Of a stretch of 64,000 bases of DNA, positions 46,322-56,010 are shown one piece after another. The stretch covers positions 62,001 to 126,000 of the forward strand of contig NZ_BONR01000006.1 in assembly GCF_016862815.1 (NCBI RefSeq), read 5' to 3'. Each line of letters begins with the position of its first letter. Position 1 is the first letter of the stretch. A model generated the notes under the pieces. It made no database searches. It had not been told where the DNA came from and saw only the letters and a list, made by a program, of their open reading frames with translations. This stretch comes from Demequina activiva. GTDB lineage: Bacteria > Actinomycetota > Actinomycetes > Actinomycetales > Demequinaceae. The position numbers were made by a program, and so were the translations under genes.

Positions 46322-48514
46322 ATGAACATGTCCTCTCGCGCGTGGCTCCGGCCCATCCTCGTCGTTCTCGTCATCGTCGGCTGGCTCGCGATCGGGGGTG
46401 CGGGCGGGCAGACGTTCGGCAAGCTCTCCGACGTCCAGGAGAACGACGCTGCGGCGTTCCTGCCCGAGTCCGCGGAGTCGACCCAGGCAGCCGAGCTGCA
46501 CGCGCAGTTCGTTCCCGTGCAGGCCGTCCCCGGCATCTTCGTGGTCGATGGCATCTCCGGACCCGAGGACATCGCGACTGTCGAGGAGTTCGTCGCTGCC
46601 GTGGTGAGCGTGCCGATCGAGGGCGACACCCAGGGCAGGACCGTGGGCGACGTGCTGTCGCCGCCCGCATCCGAGTCCATGCCTCAGGTGGTGCCCTCGG
46701 AGGATGGCGAGGCCGCGCTGGTGGCCTTCAACATCGATCCGTCGGTGATCGAGGAGACCGTGGGCGAGGAGTCGCTGGGCCAGCTGGTCGCGGAGACCAT
46801 CAGGGCCGAGTGGGCGGAGCTCGACTCCGAGCTGGATGGCCACCTCACCGGCGCGCTCGGCGTCCTCGCGGACCTGCTGGCGGCCTTCGCTGGCATCGAT
46901 GGCATCCTGCTGGTGGTCGCGCTCGCCGTGGTGCTGGTGATCCTCCTGGTCGTCTACCGCAGCCCCGTGCTGCCGTTCCTGGTGCTCTCCACGTCTCTGA
47001 TCGCGCTCACGGGCGCCATCCTGGCGGTGTTCGCGCTCGCCGATGCGGACGTGATCACCCTCAACGGCCAGTCCCAGGGCATCATGTTCATCCTGGTGGT
47101 AGGTGCCACGACCGACTATGCGCTGCTGCTCGTCGCCCGCTATCGCGAGGAGCTGCTGCGGATCGAGTCCCCGTACTCCGCCCTCTGGCGCGCGTGGCGA
47201 CGCTCCCTCGAGCCCATCGCCGCATCGGCGGGCACGGTCATCCTGGGCCTGCTGGTGCTGCTGCTGAGCGACCTGAAGTCGAACGCCGCGCTCGGCCCTG
47301 CCGGCGCCTTGGGAATCGCGGCCGCGCTGGTGGCCGCGCTGACGCTGCTGCCTGCGCTGCTGCTGATCGGCGGCAAGCACGCCAGGGGAGTGTTCTGGCC
47401 TGCGATGCCGCGCTACTCCGCCGAGGCCGGGGCCGCCGCGGCGGACCCGTCCGCTGGCTCTGGCTTCTGGCCGAGGGTGGCCCGCGGCGTCGACGCGCGG
47501 CCGCGCCGCACGTGGATTCTCGCCGCTCTGGGCCTGGTGGCCTTCGCCGCGTTCCTGCCCACGTTCAAGGCGGGCGGCCTGGGCGAGCAGGACGTGTTCA
47601 CCCGCGAGACGGACTCGGTCCAGGGCACCGCCGTGCTCGAGGACCACTTCGCCGCGGGCGCGACGTCACCCATCCGCATCATCGCTCCGCAGGATCAGGC
47701 CGATGCGGTGGTCGACGCCGCGAGCGGCGTCGACGGAGTCGAGCAGGCGTACATCCTGACGCCGTCCGTCGCTCAGGGCGCGCCTCCCGGCGTCGCCGGT
47801 CCGGAGGACCCCATCGTCGTGGACGGCATGGTCGAGGTGGTCGCGGTGACCCAGGTGTCCTCGAGCTCCGCAGAGGCCTCTGACATCGTCCAGGACGTGC
47901 GCGACGCCGTGCATCCCGTCGACGAGGCGGTGCTGGTGGGCGGATCTGCCGCTGAGCAGCTCGACACCCGGATCACCACGCAGCGTGACACGATGATCAT
48001 CATCCCCACGATCCTCGCCGTGATCTTCGTGGTGCTGGTGATGCTGCTGCGGGCGATCGTCGCTCCCGCCCTGATCGTGCTCGCGAACGTGCTGTCGTAT
48101 GCGGCGACCATCGGCCTGTCCGCGATCCTGTTCAACCACGTGTTCGACTTCCCGGGGTCCGACCCCGCCGTGCCGCTGCTGGGCTTCGTGTTCCTCGTGG
48201 CTCTGGGCGTGGACTACTCCATCTTCCTGATGTCGCGCGCGCGCGAGGAGTCGTTGCAGCACGGGACGCGGCCAGGAGTGCGCCGCGCCCTCGCCGTCAC
48301 CGGAGGCGTGATCACCTCTGCGGGCATCGTCCTCGCCGCCACCTTCGCCGCGCTGGGAGTGATCCCGCTCATCTTCCTCGCGCAGATCGCGGTCATCGTC
48401 GGCCTCGGCGTCCTGGTCGACACCTTCGTGGTGCGCTCGCTGCTGGTGCCCGGGCTCGTGGCGGACATCGAGCGTCCCGTGTGGTGGCCCTGGACCAGAC
48501 GCATCCCGCGCTGA
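46322..48514 (+). CDS. MMPL/RND-family transporter
   Basis: The 730-residue protein has the RND/MMPL plan: one N-terminal membrane segment, an external domain of about 140 residues, five segments, then the same layout repeated. The two halves share [17 protein letters not shown] and [17 protein letters not shown], the Asp-Tyr motifs used for proton coupling in MmpL proteins. It probably exports a lipid or hydrophobic drug. ATG 46322 has GAGG 6 nt upstream; a TTG at 46310 is in frame. No regulator is adjacent. Confidence 0.92.
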   Translation: MNMSSRAWLRPILVVLVIVGWLAIGGAGGQTFGKLSDVQENDAAAFLPESAESTQAAELHAQFVPVQAVPGIFVVDGISGPEDIATVEEFVAAVVSVPIEGDTQGRTVGDVLSPPASESMPQVVPSEDGEAALVAFNIDPSVIEETVGEESLGQLVAETIRAEWAELDSELDGHLTGALGVLADLLAAFAGIDGILLVVALAVVLVILLVVYRSPVLPFLVLSTSLIALTGAILAVFALADADVITLNGQSQGIMFILVVGATTDYALLLVARYREELLRIESPYSALWRAWRRSLEPIAASAGTVILGLLVLLLSDLKSNAALGPAGALGIAAALVAALTLLPALLLIGGKHARGVFWPAMPRYSAEAGAAAADPSAGSGFWPRVARGVDARPRRTWILAALGLVAFAAFLPTFKAGGLGEQDVFTRETDSVQGTAVLEDHFAAGATSPIRIIAPQDQADAVVDAASGVDGVEQAYILTPSVAQGAPPGVAGPEDPIVVDGMVEVVAVTQVSSSSAEASDIVQDVRDAVHPVDEAVLVGGSAAEQLDTRITTQRDTMIIIPTILAVIFVVLVMLLRAIVAPALIVLANVLSYAATIGLSAILFNHVFDFPGSDPAVPLLGFVFLVALGVDYSIFLMSRAREESLQHGTRPGVRRALAVTGGVITSAGIVLAATFAALGVIPLIFLAQIAVIVGLGVLVDTFVVRSLLVPGLVADIERPVWWPWTRRIPR

Positions 48515-48562
48515 TCCTGTGGATAACGTCCGCGGTGCCGCCACGCGCGGCATCGTGGATGC

Positions 48563-49852
48563 ATGACCAGCGCCCGCGAGACTGAGCCGACCCGCCGCAC
48601 GCTGCTGCGCTCGCTTGGGCGCGGCGACGACGTTCTCGCACGAGCGCAGTCCCGTGCCGGCGCACTCGCCCAGCTCGCTCATCCCGCCGTCCTGACGGCG
48701 TCCAGCGTCCACGCAGGCGCAGACGGCGAGGTCGTGGTCGCCGTGCCTCGCATCGACGCGATCGATCTGGCCGAGCTCGCGAGCCGCCGTCGCCCGCTTG
48801 CGCTCGAGGAGTGCGTATGGCTCGGGGCGAAGATTGGCGAGGCGCTCGAGGCGATGCACGGCTCGGGGCTCGTGCACGGCGACGTCGCTCCTGCGAACGT
48901 GCTGCTCACGGGAGACGGGGTGATGCTCGTGGACACCATGAGCGCCATGCTCGAACATGAGTCCGGAACGCCCGGCTTCCGCGCCCCCGAGCGGCGCGAG
49001 GGCGCGACCGCGCCTGGGGACATCTACGCGCTGGGCATGCTGCTGCGCTGGTGCGCCACAGAGGACGCGTCCACCAGGATCGAGGCCTGGACCGCCCCCA
49101 TGCTGGTGAGAGACCCGTCGCGCCGCCCGCCAGCCCAGGTGGCCGTCCGCGCACTGCGCCGCTGCGGTCCCGCGGGCCCGGTGGCCCTGCCGGTGTCCGA
49201 GGATGTGGTGGCGTCGACGCGCGCGAGGGTGCGCGAGCAGACGGAACGGATCGCTCAGGGGCGACCCTGGCGCGTGCGCCGATGGGTGCTGCGAGGGGCC
49301 GCTGGGGTGGTGGTCGCTGCGTGCGCCGTGGGAATCGTGGTCGCGGTCCCGCGGGCGGTCGACGCGGCACTCCCGGATCCGACGGCGGGCTCGACGTCCG
49401 TCGCCACGGATGGCCGCAGCGAACGGCCGGTGAGCGTGAGCGCCAGGGGGGAGCGGACGGAGAGCGCGAGCGTCTCAGGCGAGCGGCCCGATGCGGTGGG
49501 CACCGCCCTCTCGATGACGCAGGCGCGCTTCGAGGCTCTCGCGACCGGCGATCCTGCCGCGCTGCGGGAGATCTCCGCGGAGGGAGCCGTGGCCGATCAG
49601 CTGTCGGACCTGGCGCACCAGCTCGAGGCACGCGCCCTGCGCTTCGAGGGGCTCGAGCTGACCGCCCTGGAGGCCACGGTGGTCGAGGCCACCGACACCC
49701 ATGCCACCGCGAGCGTCGACTACGAGGTGAGCGACCACCGCGTGGTCGATCGCGGCACGGCCGTCGAGCGAGAAGGGTATGCGCAGAGCGTGACGATGGA
49801 GCTCCGCTGGGAGGACGGCTGGGTGCTGAGCTCCGTCAGTGAACGCGGATGA
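48563..49852 (+). CDS. Membrane-anchored protein kinase-like protein (probable pseudokinase)
   Basis: The 429-residue protein has a kinase-like N-terminal half of about 200 residues, one membrane segment near 243-266 and an extracellular domain. The catalytic loop HGDVAPANV (His105-Val113) and the APE motif (141-143) are present. DFG is replaced by DTM at 124, and the glycine-rich loop and VAIK lysine are missing: the N-lobe is shortened and Lys90 is the only lysine in the kinase region. The layout recalls PknB-type kinases, or MviN/FhaA-binding pseudokinases. Its last 17 bp overlap the convergent epimerase gene. Confidence 0.8.
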   Translation: MTSARETEPTRRTLLRSLGRGDDVLARAQSRAGALAQLAHPAVLTASSVHAGADGEVVVAVPRIDAIDLAELASRRRPLALEECVWLGAKIGEALEAMHGSGLVHGDVAPANVLLTGDGVMLVDTMSAMLEHESGTPGFRAPERREGATAPGDIYALGMLLRWCATEDASTRIEAWTAPMLVRDPSRRPPAQVAVRALRRCGPAGPVALPVSEDVVASTRARVREQTERIAQGRPWRVRRWVLRGAAGVVVAACAVGIVVAVPRAVDAALPDPTAGSTSVATDGRSERPVSVSARGERTESASVSGERPDAVGTALSMTQARFEALATGDPAALREISAEGAVADQLSDLAHQLEARALRFEGLELTALEATVVEATDTHATASVDYEVSDHRVVDRGTAVEREGYAQSVTMELRWEDGWVLSSVSERG

Positions 49853-50726
49853 CGCTCGCGGCGGCGGCTTCGATCTCTGGGTGGTCCCAGGTGAAGCCCC
49901 ACCGCTTCAGCACGCCGGGAGTCGCATGCTGGCTGGAGAGCAGGTCCTCGACCGCAGGGCCCTCGACGATGCGCAGAGCCCATGCCGGCACGGGCAGCCC
50001 CGGATGCTTGCCGGCGGCCTCGCTGAACGCTCGGATGAGGTGGGCGTCGCGCGCGGGGGACGGTGCGACGACGTTCACGGCGCCGTGGTGGTCGGTGTCG
50101 ACCAGGAATCGCAACGCCCGGATGTGGTCGTGCAGCGTGATCCACGAATGCCAGGCATCGCCCGAGCCCAGCGAGCGCAGCAGTCCTCGCGTGACGAGCG
50201 GCAGCAGCCGCTCGGCGAAGCCGCCGTGCGGGGCGAGCACGAGTCCGGTGCGAATGAACGCGGTCCGCACCCCGGCGTCGACGGCGGGCTGTGCGGCCGC
50301 CTCCCACTGGGTGACGATGTGCGCGAGCAAGGAGGTGCCGGGTTCCGAGCGTTCGGACAGGCGCTCCTCACCGCGATCGCCGTAGTACCCCATGGCGGAA
50401 CCTTGGAGGAGAACTCCGGTGTGCGACACGTCGGCCAGGGCTCGTGCGAGGGTGCCCGTCGAGTCCAGGCGCGACTGCAGCACCACCTGGGCGTAGGAGT
50501 CCGTCAGGCGACGGCTGCCGATCGAGGCGCCCGCGAGGTTCACCACGACGTCAGCGTCAGCCAGCACCTGGTGGTCGACCTCGCCCTTCGACGGGTCCCA
50601 GGCGCTCTCGTGCGCTCCGCGCGCCTCCCGGCGCACCAGCGCGATGGCGTCGTGACCGTCGGCTCGCAGCGACTCCTTGAGAGCCGTTCCGATGAGTCCG
50701 GACGAGCCGGCGATCACGACGCGCAT
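49836..50726 (-). CDS. TIGR01777-family NAD-dependent epimerase
   Basis: This 296-residue short-chain dehydrogenase-fold protein (YfcH/SulA-like) has the Rossmann loop VIAGSSGLIGTALKESL, VVNLAGASIGSRRLT, QGSAMGYYGDRGEE and the C-terminal DUF1731 region (PVPAWALRIVEGPAVEDLLSSQ). The substrate is unknown. It begins 10 bp after the E2 stop on the same strand and is probably the last gene of the lpd-E2 transcript. Confidence 0.93.
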   Translation of the reverse strand: MRVVIAGSSGLIGTALKESLRADGHDAIALVRREARGAHESAWDPSKGEVDHQVLADADVVVNLAGASIGSRRLTDSYAQVVLQSRLDSTGTLARALADVSHTGVLLQGSAMGYYGDRGEERLSERSEPGTSLLAHIVTQWEAAAQPAVDAGVRTAFIRTGLVLAPHGGFAERLLPLVTRGLLRSLGSGDAWHSWITLHDHIRALRFLVDTDHHGAVNVVAPSPARDAHLIRAFSEAAGKHPGLPVPAWALRIVEGPAVEDLLSSQHATPGVLKRWGFTWDHPEIEAAAASVIRVH

Positions 50727-50736
50727 GCGTGCGGCG

Positions 50737-52647
50737 TCAGAGGCCCAAGTCGGCCTCGAACGCCCCCTCCTCGATGCGCTTCTTCACCGACTGCAGGAAG
50801 CGAGCAGCGTCCGCACCGTCGATGAGGCGGTGGTCGTAGCTGAGCGGCAGGTAGCACATGGGGCGGATCGAGATCACGTCCTCGCCATCGGGGCCCTTGA
50901 CGACCACGGGACGCTTGACGATCGCGCATGTGGCGAGGATGCCGGCCTGAGGAGCGGGCACGACGGGGGTGTCGAAGAGCGTCCCGACAGATCCGGTGTT
51001 GGTCACGGAGAACGTGCCACCGGAGATCTCGTCGGCCTTCAGGCCACCCGAGCGGGCGCGCTCGGCGAGGTCCGCGATGGCCAGCGCCTGCTCGGGCAGC
51101 GACTTCGCATCTGCCTCGCGCATCGTGGGCAGCATCAGGCCCTTCTCGGTGTCGACGGCGATCGACAGGTTCACCGCGGGGTGGTAGACGATGGACTTGC
51201 CGTCCTCGCTCACCGACGCGTTGACGTTCGCGTGCTCCATGAGCGCCTCGGACACGGCCTTCGTGAAGAAGGGCAGGAACGAGAGGTTGACCCCGTGCTT
51301 GTCCTTGAACGCGTTCTTGCTCTGCGAGCGCAGCGCCCAGATGCGGGAGCAGTCGACCTCGATGACCGAGGTGAGCTGCGCCATGCCGTGCAGCGACTCC
51401 ATCATCTTGTCTGCGGTGACCTTGCGAATGCGGGTCATCTTGACGGTCTGGCCACGCAGCTCCGAGACCACGGGCTCCGTGGTCGGTGCGGGTGCGCTCG
51501 CCGCGGCGGCAGGAGCCGATGCGGGGGCCGACGGGGCTGCCGGCTTCTCCGCCGCGCTCAGCACGTCCTCCTTGCGGATGCGGCCACCGACACCCGTGCC
51601 GGTGATCGACGCCAGGTCGACGCCACGCTCCTTGGCGAGCTTGCGCACGATGGGCGTGACGTAGCCCGATCCCGTCGACGCCGGCTCGGCAGACTGCGCG
51701 GCCGGAGACGAGGCCGACGGCTCCGCGGACTCCACCGGAGACGCGGCGGGGGCGGAGGCCTCCGCAGGTGCGGACTCCTGGGCGGCGGGCGCAGCGGCCT
51801 CGGCTGCCGGGCTCGACGCGGGCTCCGCCTGCGCGGGCTCGTCGGCCGTCGACTCCGGCTGTGCAGGAGCGGACTCCTGTGCTGGAGCGGAGGGCTCGGC
51901 GGGTGCGGACGCCTGTGCCGGAGCGGAGGGCTCGGCGGGAGCGGCGCCTGCTTCGCCGATGCGTGCCAGGACGGCGCCCACCTCGACGGTCTCATCCTCG
52001 TCCACGAGGATCTCGTTGAGGGTGCCGGCGACGGGCGAGGGGATCTCGGTGTCGACCTTGTCCGTCGAGACCTCGAGCAGTGGCTCGTCGACCTCGACGG
52101 AGTCGCCAACGGACTTCAGCCAGCGGGTGACGGTGCCCTCGGTGACGGACTCGCCGAGAGCGGGCAGCGTCACCTCCTTGCCGCCGCCTGAGGCCGCGGG
52201 CGCGGACTCGGACGCCGCAGGAGCGGAGGGCTGAGCGGGCGCCGACGGCTCAGCGGGTGCGGACTCCTGCGCAGGTGCAGAAGGCTCGGCAGGCGCGGAC
52301 GCCTGTGCCGGAGCGGACTCCTGTGCCGGAGCGGAGGGCTCGGCGGGGGCGGAGGGCTCGGCAGGTGCGGACTCCTGTGCCGGAGCGGAGGGCTCGGCGG
52401 GAGCCGCGCCTGCGTCGCCGATGCGTGCCAGGACGGCGCCCACCTCGACGGTCTCATCCTCGTCCACGAGGATCTCGTTGAGGGTGCCGGCGACGGGCGA
52501 GGGGATCTCGGTGTCGACTTTGTCCGTCGAGACCTCGAGCAGGGGCTCGTCGACCTCGACGGAGTCGCCAACGGACTTCAGCCAGCGGGTGACGGTGCCC
52601 TCGGTGACGGATTCGCCCAGGGCCGGAAGTGTGACGTCATTGCTCAT
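50737..52647 (-). CDS. sucB: Dihydrolipoamide acyltransferase (E2) with two near-identical lipoyl domains
   Basis: E2 is the core of the 2-oxo-acid dehydrogenase complexes. The 636-residue protein has lipoyl domains at about 2-77 and 156-231, with lipoyl lysines 43 and 197 in [11 protein letters not shown]. Long Ala/Pro/Glu linkers follow each. A peripheral subunit-binding domain ([23 protein letters not shown]) comes next, then the catalytic domain ending in [11 protein letters not shown] (active-site His). With no other E2 in view it may serve both pyruvate and 2-oxoglutarate complexes, as in other actinobacteria. The lipoyl domains share 203 bp with only 3 differences. Confidence 0.95.
   Translation of the reverse strand: MSNDVTLPALGESVTEGTVTRWLKSVGDSVEVDEPLLEVSTDKVDTEIPSPVAGTLNEILVDEDETVEVGAVLARIGDAGAAPAEPSAPAQESAPAEPSAPAEPSAPAQESAPAQASAPAEPSAPAQESAPAEPSAPAQPSAPAASESAPAASGGGKEVTLPALGESVTEGTVTRWLKSVGDSVEVDEPLLEVSTDKVDTEIPSPVAGTLNEILVDEDETVEVGAVLARIGEAGAAPAEPSAPAQASAPAEPSAPAQESAPAQPESTADEPAQAEPASSPAAEAAAPAAQESAPAEASAPAASPVESAEPSASSPAAQSAEPASTGSGYVTPIVRKLAKERGVDLASITGTGVGGRIRKEDVLSAAEKPAAPSAPASAPAAAASAPAPTTEPVVSELRGQTVKMTRIRKVTADKMMESLHGMAQLTSVIEVDCSRIWALRSQSKNAFKDKHGVNLSFLPFFTKAVSEALMEHANVNASVSEDGKSIVYHPAVNLSIAVDTEKGLMLPTMREADAKSLPEQALAIADLAERARSGGLKADEISGGTFSVTNTGSVGTLFDTPVVPAPQAGILATCAIVKRPVVVKGPDGEDVISIRPMCYLPLSYDHRLIDGADAARFLQSVKKRIEEGAFEADLGL
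51953..52155 (-). repeat. Lipoyl-domain DNA repeat, second copy
   Basis: This segment encodes most of the second lipoyl domain. It is identical to 52415-52617 except at three positions, unusually close for an intragenic duplication. Confidence 0.9.
52415..52617 (-). repeat. Lipoyl-domain DNA repeat, first copy
   Basis: This is the partner of 51953-52155, offset by 462 bp. Outside these 203 bp the copies diverge quickly, so the identical tract has sharp edges. Confidence 0.9.
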
Positions 52648-52667
52648 GATGGGAATTGTCTCCGATA

Positions 52668-54053
52668 TCAGTCGTGGGCGTGAAGGGGCTTGCCGGCCAG
52701 GGCCAGGTGTGCCTCGCCCATCGCCTCATTCTGCGTCGGGTGAGCGTGCACGAGCGGCGCCACATCCTCGGGGTGCGCCTCCCAGTTCACGATGAGCTGT
52801 GCTTCGCCGATCTGCTCGCCGACTCGAGCGCCGAGCATGTGGACGCCCACCACGGGGCCGTCCTTCACCCGGACCAGCTTGATGAAGCCCTGGGTGGCGA
52901 GGATCTGGCTCTTGCCGTTGCCCCCCAGGTTGTACTCGAGGGTCTCGACGGCATCGTCGCCGTGGATCTCCTTGGCCTGCGCCTCCGTGACGCCCACGGA
53001 CGCCACCTCGGGCTCGCAGTAGGTCACGCGAGGGATGCCGGACTCCACGATCTTCTGGGGCGACAGCCCCGCGATGGTCTCCGCGACGAAGATGCCCTGC
53101 TGGAAGCCGCGATGTGCGAGCTGGAGGCCGGGCACGATGTCGCCCACCGCGTAGATGTTCGCGACGCCGGTGTGCAGGTTCTCGTCGGTGAGCACGAACC
53201 CGCGGTCCACCCGCACGCCCTGCTCCTCGTAGCCCAGTCCGGACGTCCGAGGACCGCGACCGACGGCGACCAGCAGCAGGTCCGCCTCGAGGACGGTGCC
53301 GTCCTCGAGGGAGACCTTGACGCCCGCGTCGGTCTGCTCGACGCCCTGGAACCGCACGCCGAGCTTGTAGTCGATCTTGCGACGACGGAACGCGCGCTCC
53401 AGTCCCTTCGAGAGCACCTCGTCCTCGTTGGGCACGAGGTGCGGGAGAGCCTCGACGATGGTGACATCCGAGCCGAAGGACTTCCACACGGAGGCGAACT
53501 CGACGCCGATGACGCCGCCGCCGAGCACGATCACGCTCTTCGGGACGGTGTCGAGGCCCAGCGCCTGGTCCGACGTCATCACCCGGCCGCCGATCTCGAG
53601 GCCCGGCAGCGAGCGCGCGTAGGAGCCCGTCGCGAGGACGATGCTCTTGGCGGTGTAGCGCTCGCCGCGCACCTCCACGGCATCGGGGCCCACGAGCGTT
53701 CCGTGGCCCTCGATGACCGTCACCTTGCGCGACTTGATCAGACCCTGCAGTCCCTTGTAGAGGCGGTCCACCACGCCCTGCTTGTACTGGTTGACGACCG
53801 TCATGTCGATCGAGTCGAGCGTCGCGTTCACGCCGAACTTCGAGCCTTCGCGCGCGTTGTCGGCGAGCTCGGCGGCGTGCAGCAGCGCCTTGGTGGGGAT
53901 GCAGCCGTTGTGGAGGCACGTGCCGCCCACCTTCGACTCCTCGACGAGGCCCACGGTGAGGCCGAGCTGAGCGGCGCGCAGCGCGGCGGCGTATCCGCCG
54001 GAGCCTCCGCCGAGAACGAGCAGGTCAAACGAGCGAGGGGTGGACTCGGTCAC
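52668..54053 (-). CDS. lpdA: Dihydrolipoamide dehydrogenase (E3)
   Basis: Lpd reoxidises dihydrolipoyl groups of E2 with FAD and NAD. The 461-residue protein has the FAD loop [17 protein letters not shown], the redox-active pair in [18 protein letters not shown], the NAD loop [15 protein letters not shown] and the C-terminal [12 protein letters not shown] with the catalytic His. GTG 54053 has AAGGAG 8 nt upstream. The E2 gene follows after 20 bp. Confidence 0.97.
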   Translation of the reverse strand: MTESTPRSFDLLVLGGGSGGYAAALRAAQLGLTVGLVEESKVGGTCLHNGCIPTKALLHAAELADNAREGSKFGVNATLDSIDMTVVNQYKQGVVDRLYKGLQGLIKSRKVTVIEGHGTLVGPDAVEVRGERYTAKSIVLATGSYARSLPGLEIGGRVMTSDQALGLDTVPKSVIVLGGGVIGVEFASVWKSFGSDVTIVEALPHLVPNEDEVLSKGLERAFRRRKIDYKLGVRFQGVEQTDAGVKVSLEDGTVLEADLLLVAVGRGPRTSGLGYEEQGVRVDRGFVLTDENLHTGVANIYAVGDIVPGLQLAHRGFQQGIFVAETIAGLSPQKIVESGIPRVTYCEPEVASVGVTEAQAKEIHGDDAVETLEYNLGGNGKSQILATQGFIKLVRVKDGPVVGVHMLGARVGEQIGEAQLIVNWEAHPEDVAPLVHAHPTQNEAMGEAHLALAGKPLHAHD

Positions 54054-54131
54054 TGTATGCACTCCTTGTGAGGATGTCGGTATCACCCATCTTGCCACCT
54101 GTCAGCGGTGACGCGAACCCTGGGCGATGAC

Positions 54132-54137
54132 TACCCT
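54132..54137 (+). promoter_or_regulatory. Leaderless -10 box of the 54144 gene
   Basis: TACCCT ends 6 nt before the ATG at 54144. Confidence 0.65.
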
Positions 54138-54143
54138 GGGGGC

Positions 54144-54482
54144 ATGAGCTTCTTCTCGCGCATGTTCGGCTCCAAGGGCGGCGATGCGGCCGCGACGGGC
54201 ACCGGTTCCAAGGAGGCGCGGGCGGAGACCATCGCGCATTTCCGTGAGTTCGTGGGGAGCCGCCAGGGCTGCGAGGCATTCGTGGAGCCGCCCACCCGGG
54301 TGACCCAGACCACCATGGTCGTGGTGGCGGATTCGGGGGAGTGGACCAGACGTCGGGTGCCGGACACCGCGACGGCCATGAAGCTCGCGAAGCAGCTGGG
54401 CGTGCCGGCGTTCGATGTGAACCTCTCCGGCTACCCGTCGCGGATGCGAGAGTGGAACGAGCAGCACCGCAAGGGTCGCTGA
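54144..54482 (+). CDS. Conserved hypothetical protein
   Basis: This 112-residue soluble protein has a flexible Gly/Ala-rich N-terminus, then a compact domain with EAFVEPPTRVTQTTMVVVADSGEWTRRRVP and GVPAFDVNLSGYPSRMREW. I recognise it only as a small actinobacterial family often found between lpd and pepA. No catalytic motif is evident. The leaderless promoter supports it as a real gene. Confidence 0.8.
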   Translation: MSFFSRMFGSKGGDAAATGTGSKEARAETIAHFREFVGSRQGCEAFVEPPTRVTQTTMVVVADSGEWTRRRVPDTATAMKLAKQLGVPAFDVNLSGYPSRMREWNEQHRKGR

Positions 54483-54487
54483 GACGC

Positions 54488-54525
54488 GAAGGGCGCCCGC
54501 GGCCGGGTGGCCGCAGGCGCCCTTC
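54488..54525. terminator. Bidirectional terminator between the 54144 gene and pepA
   Basis: Arms 54488-54504 and 54509-54525 pair over 17 bp with one mismatch around the loop GGGT, between convergent genes. Confidence 0.85.
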
Positions 54526-54538
54526 GACGCGTCGCCGA

Positions 54539-55978
54539 CTAGAGGCCGGCGCGGTTCTCCAGGAAGCGGAACATGGTGCGCACGGACGCTCCGGTCGCGC
54601 CCGACGGGTTGAACCCCCACGGCGAGCCCTCGTTGAACGCGGGTCGCGCGATGTCCAGGTGCGCCCAGGGCGTGTCGCCCACGAACTCCTGCAGGAAGAC
54701 GCCTGCGGACAGCATGCCGCCCATCGGGTCGCCGATGTTCTTGAGGTCCGCGACCTTCGAGTCGAGGCTGTCGCGCAGGTGCGCGGGCAGCGGCATGGGC
54801 CAGAAGGCCTCATCGACGGAGTCCGCAGCGGCCACGACCTCAGCGCGGATCTCGTCCGCACCCATGACGCCTGACGTGCGCGAGCCCAGCGCGACTCCCT
54901 GGGCGCCGGTGAGGGTGGCGATGTCGAGCACCACGTCGGGGTTGTCCTCGATGGCGCGCACCAGGCCGTCTGCCATCACGAGTCGGCCCTCGGCGTCCGT
55001 GTTCAGGACCTCCACGGTCTTGCCGCCGTAGATGCGAATCACGTCAGACGGGCGCTGCGCGGTGCCGGACGGCATGTTCTCCGCCAGGCACAGCCAACCG
55101 GTGACCTTGACCGGCAGCTCGGCCCGTGCTGCGGCGATCACGATGTGCAGGACCGCCGCGGCGCCGGACATGTCCGACTTCATGGTCTCCATGCCCTTCG
55201 GCGGCTTGAGGGAGATGCCGCCGGTGTCGAAGGTGATGCCCTTGCCCACGAGCGCGACCGAGCTCGTCGCGCCCTCCGGTGCCCACTCGACCTTGACGAG
55301 ACGGGGGAGCCGCGACGAGCCCATGCCGACTCCGAGGATCCCGCCGAAGCCCTGCTCGGCGAGCTCCGGCACGTCCCACACCTCGACGTCGATCGGAAAC
55401 TGCTGCGCGTAGGCCTGGGCGGCCTCGGCGACCGCCGCGGGGTACATGTCCAGCGGGGGAGTGTTGACCAGGTCCCTGGTGCCGGAGACGGCGGCGGCCA
55501 GGATCGACGCCCGCGTGATCGCGGCGTCGGACGCGCCGGCGACGTGCCAGTCGGCTCCCTGATAGCCCGCGACCGCGTCGTCGGACTTGTAGTCGTTGAA
55601 GGTGTAGGCGCCCAGCAGCGCGCCCTCGGCGATGGCGGAGGCGTGCGCGTCGTCGGCGGCGGGAAGAGCCACCACGACGCTCGCCGGACGCTTGCCGCAT
55701 GCTCGTGATGCTGCGCCGGCTGCGAGACGCAGGTCGCCCTCCGAGCCGTCGCCCACGCCCACCACGACGATGCGGGTGGCGCTGACGTCCGTGCCGGGGA
55801 GCACCACGGTGGAGCCCACCTTGCCAGAGGGCTCCAGGGCCGACGCAGACGAGGCGATCGCCGCGCGGACGTCCTCGGGCAGTTGCGGGTGGGAGGTGAC
55901 ATCGCCGTCGTAGCCCACGATCAGGGCGTCCGCGTCGATGGTGCTGACAGTGTCGCTTGTGGCGTTCAGTGAGGTCAT
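54539..55978 (-). CDS. pepA: Leucyl aminopeptidase (M17)
   Basis: This two-metal cytosolic enzyme removes N-terminal residues from peptides. The 479-residue protein has the M17 signature NTDAEGRLVMADGL and the metal/catalytic stretch LVGKGITFDTGGISLKPPKGMETMKSDMSGAA with its Lys and Asp ligands. A less conserved N-terminal domain covers about 1-155. The start is set by a leaderless box shared back to back with pyrD. It converges on the 54144 gene across a terminator. Confidence 0.96.
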   Translation of the reverse strand: MTSLNATSDTVSTIDADALIVGYDGDVTSHPQLPEDVRAAIASSASALEPSGKVGSTVVLPGTDVSATRIVVVGVGDGSEGDLRLAAGAASRACGKRPASVVVALPAADDAHASAIAEGALLGAYTFNDYKSDDAVAGYQGADWHVAGASDAAITRASILAAAVSGTRDLVNTPPLDMYPAAVAEAAQAYAQQFPIDVEVWDVPELAEQGFGGILGVGMGSSRLPRLVKVEWAPEGATSSVALVGKGITFDTGGISLKPPKGMETMKSDMSGAAAVLHIVIAAARAELPVKVTGWLCLAENMPSGTAQRPSDVIRIYGGKTVEVLNTDAEGRLVMADGLVRAIEDNPDVVLDIATLTGAQGVALGSRTSGVMGADEIRAEVVAAADSVDEAFWPMPLPAHLRDSLDSKVADLKNIGDPMGGMLSAGVFLQEFVGDTPWAHLDIARPAFNEGSPWGFNPSGATGASVRTMFRFLENRAGL

Positions 55979-55984
55979 GAAACG

Positions 55985-55990
55985 AGCCTA
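55985..55990 (-). promoter_or_regulatory. Leaderless -10 box of pepA
   Basis: TAGGCT on the minus strand ends 6 nt before the ATG at 55978. Only 8 bp separate it from the pyrD box on the other strand. Confidence 0.65.
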
Positions 55991-55998
55991 TCCCGCGC

Positions 55999-56004
55999 TA
56001 CGTT
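55999..56004 (+). promoter_or_regulatory. Leaderless -10 box of pyrD
   Basis: TACGTT ends 6 nt before the GTG at 56011. It is back to back with the pepA box. Confidence 0.65.
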
Positions 56005-56010
56005 GGTCGC

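Noticed and set aside
51700-52410. Short repeated units in the E2 gene that could look like a CRISPR or satellite array
   Set aside because: They encode the Ala/Pro/Glu linkers of E2 in frame, have no spacers of regular length, and no cas genes are near.
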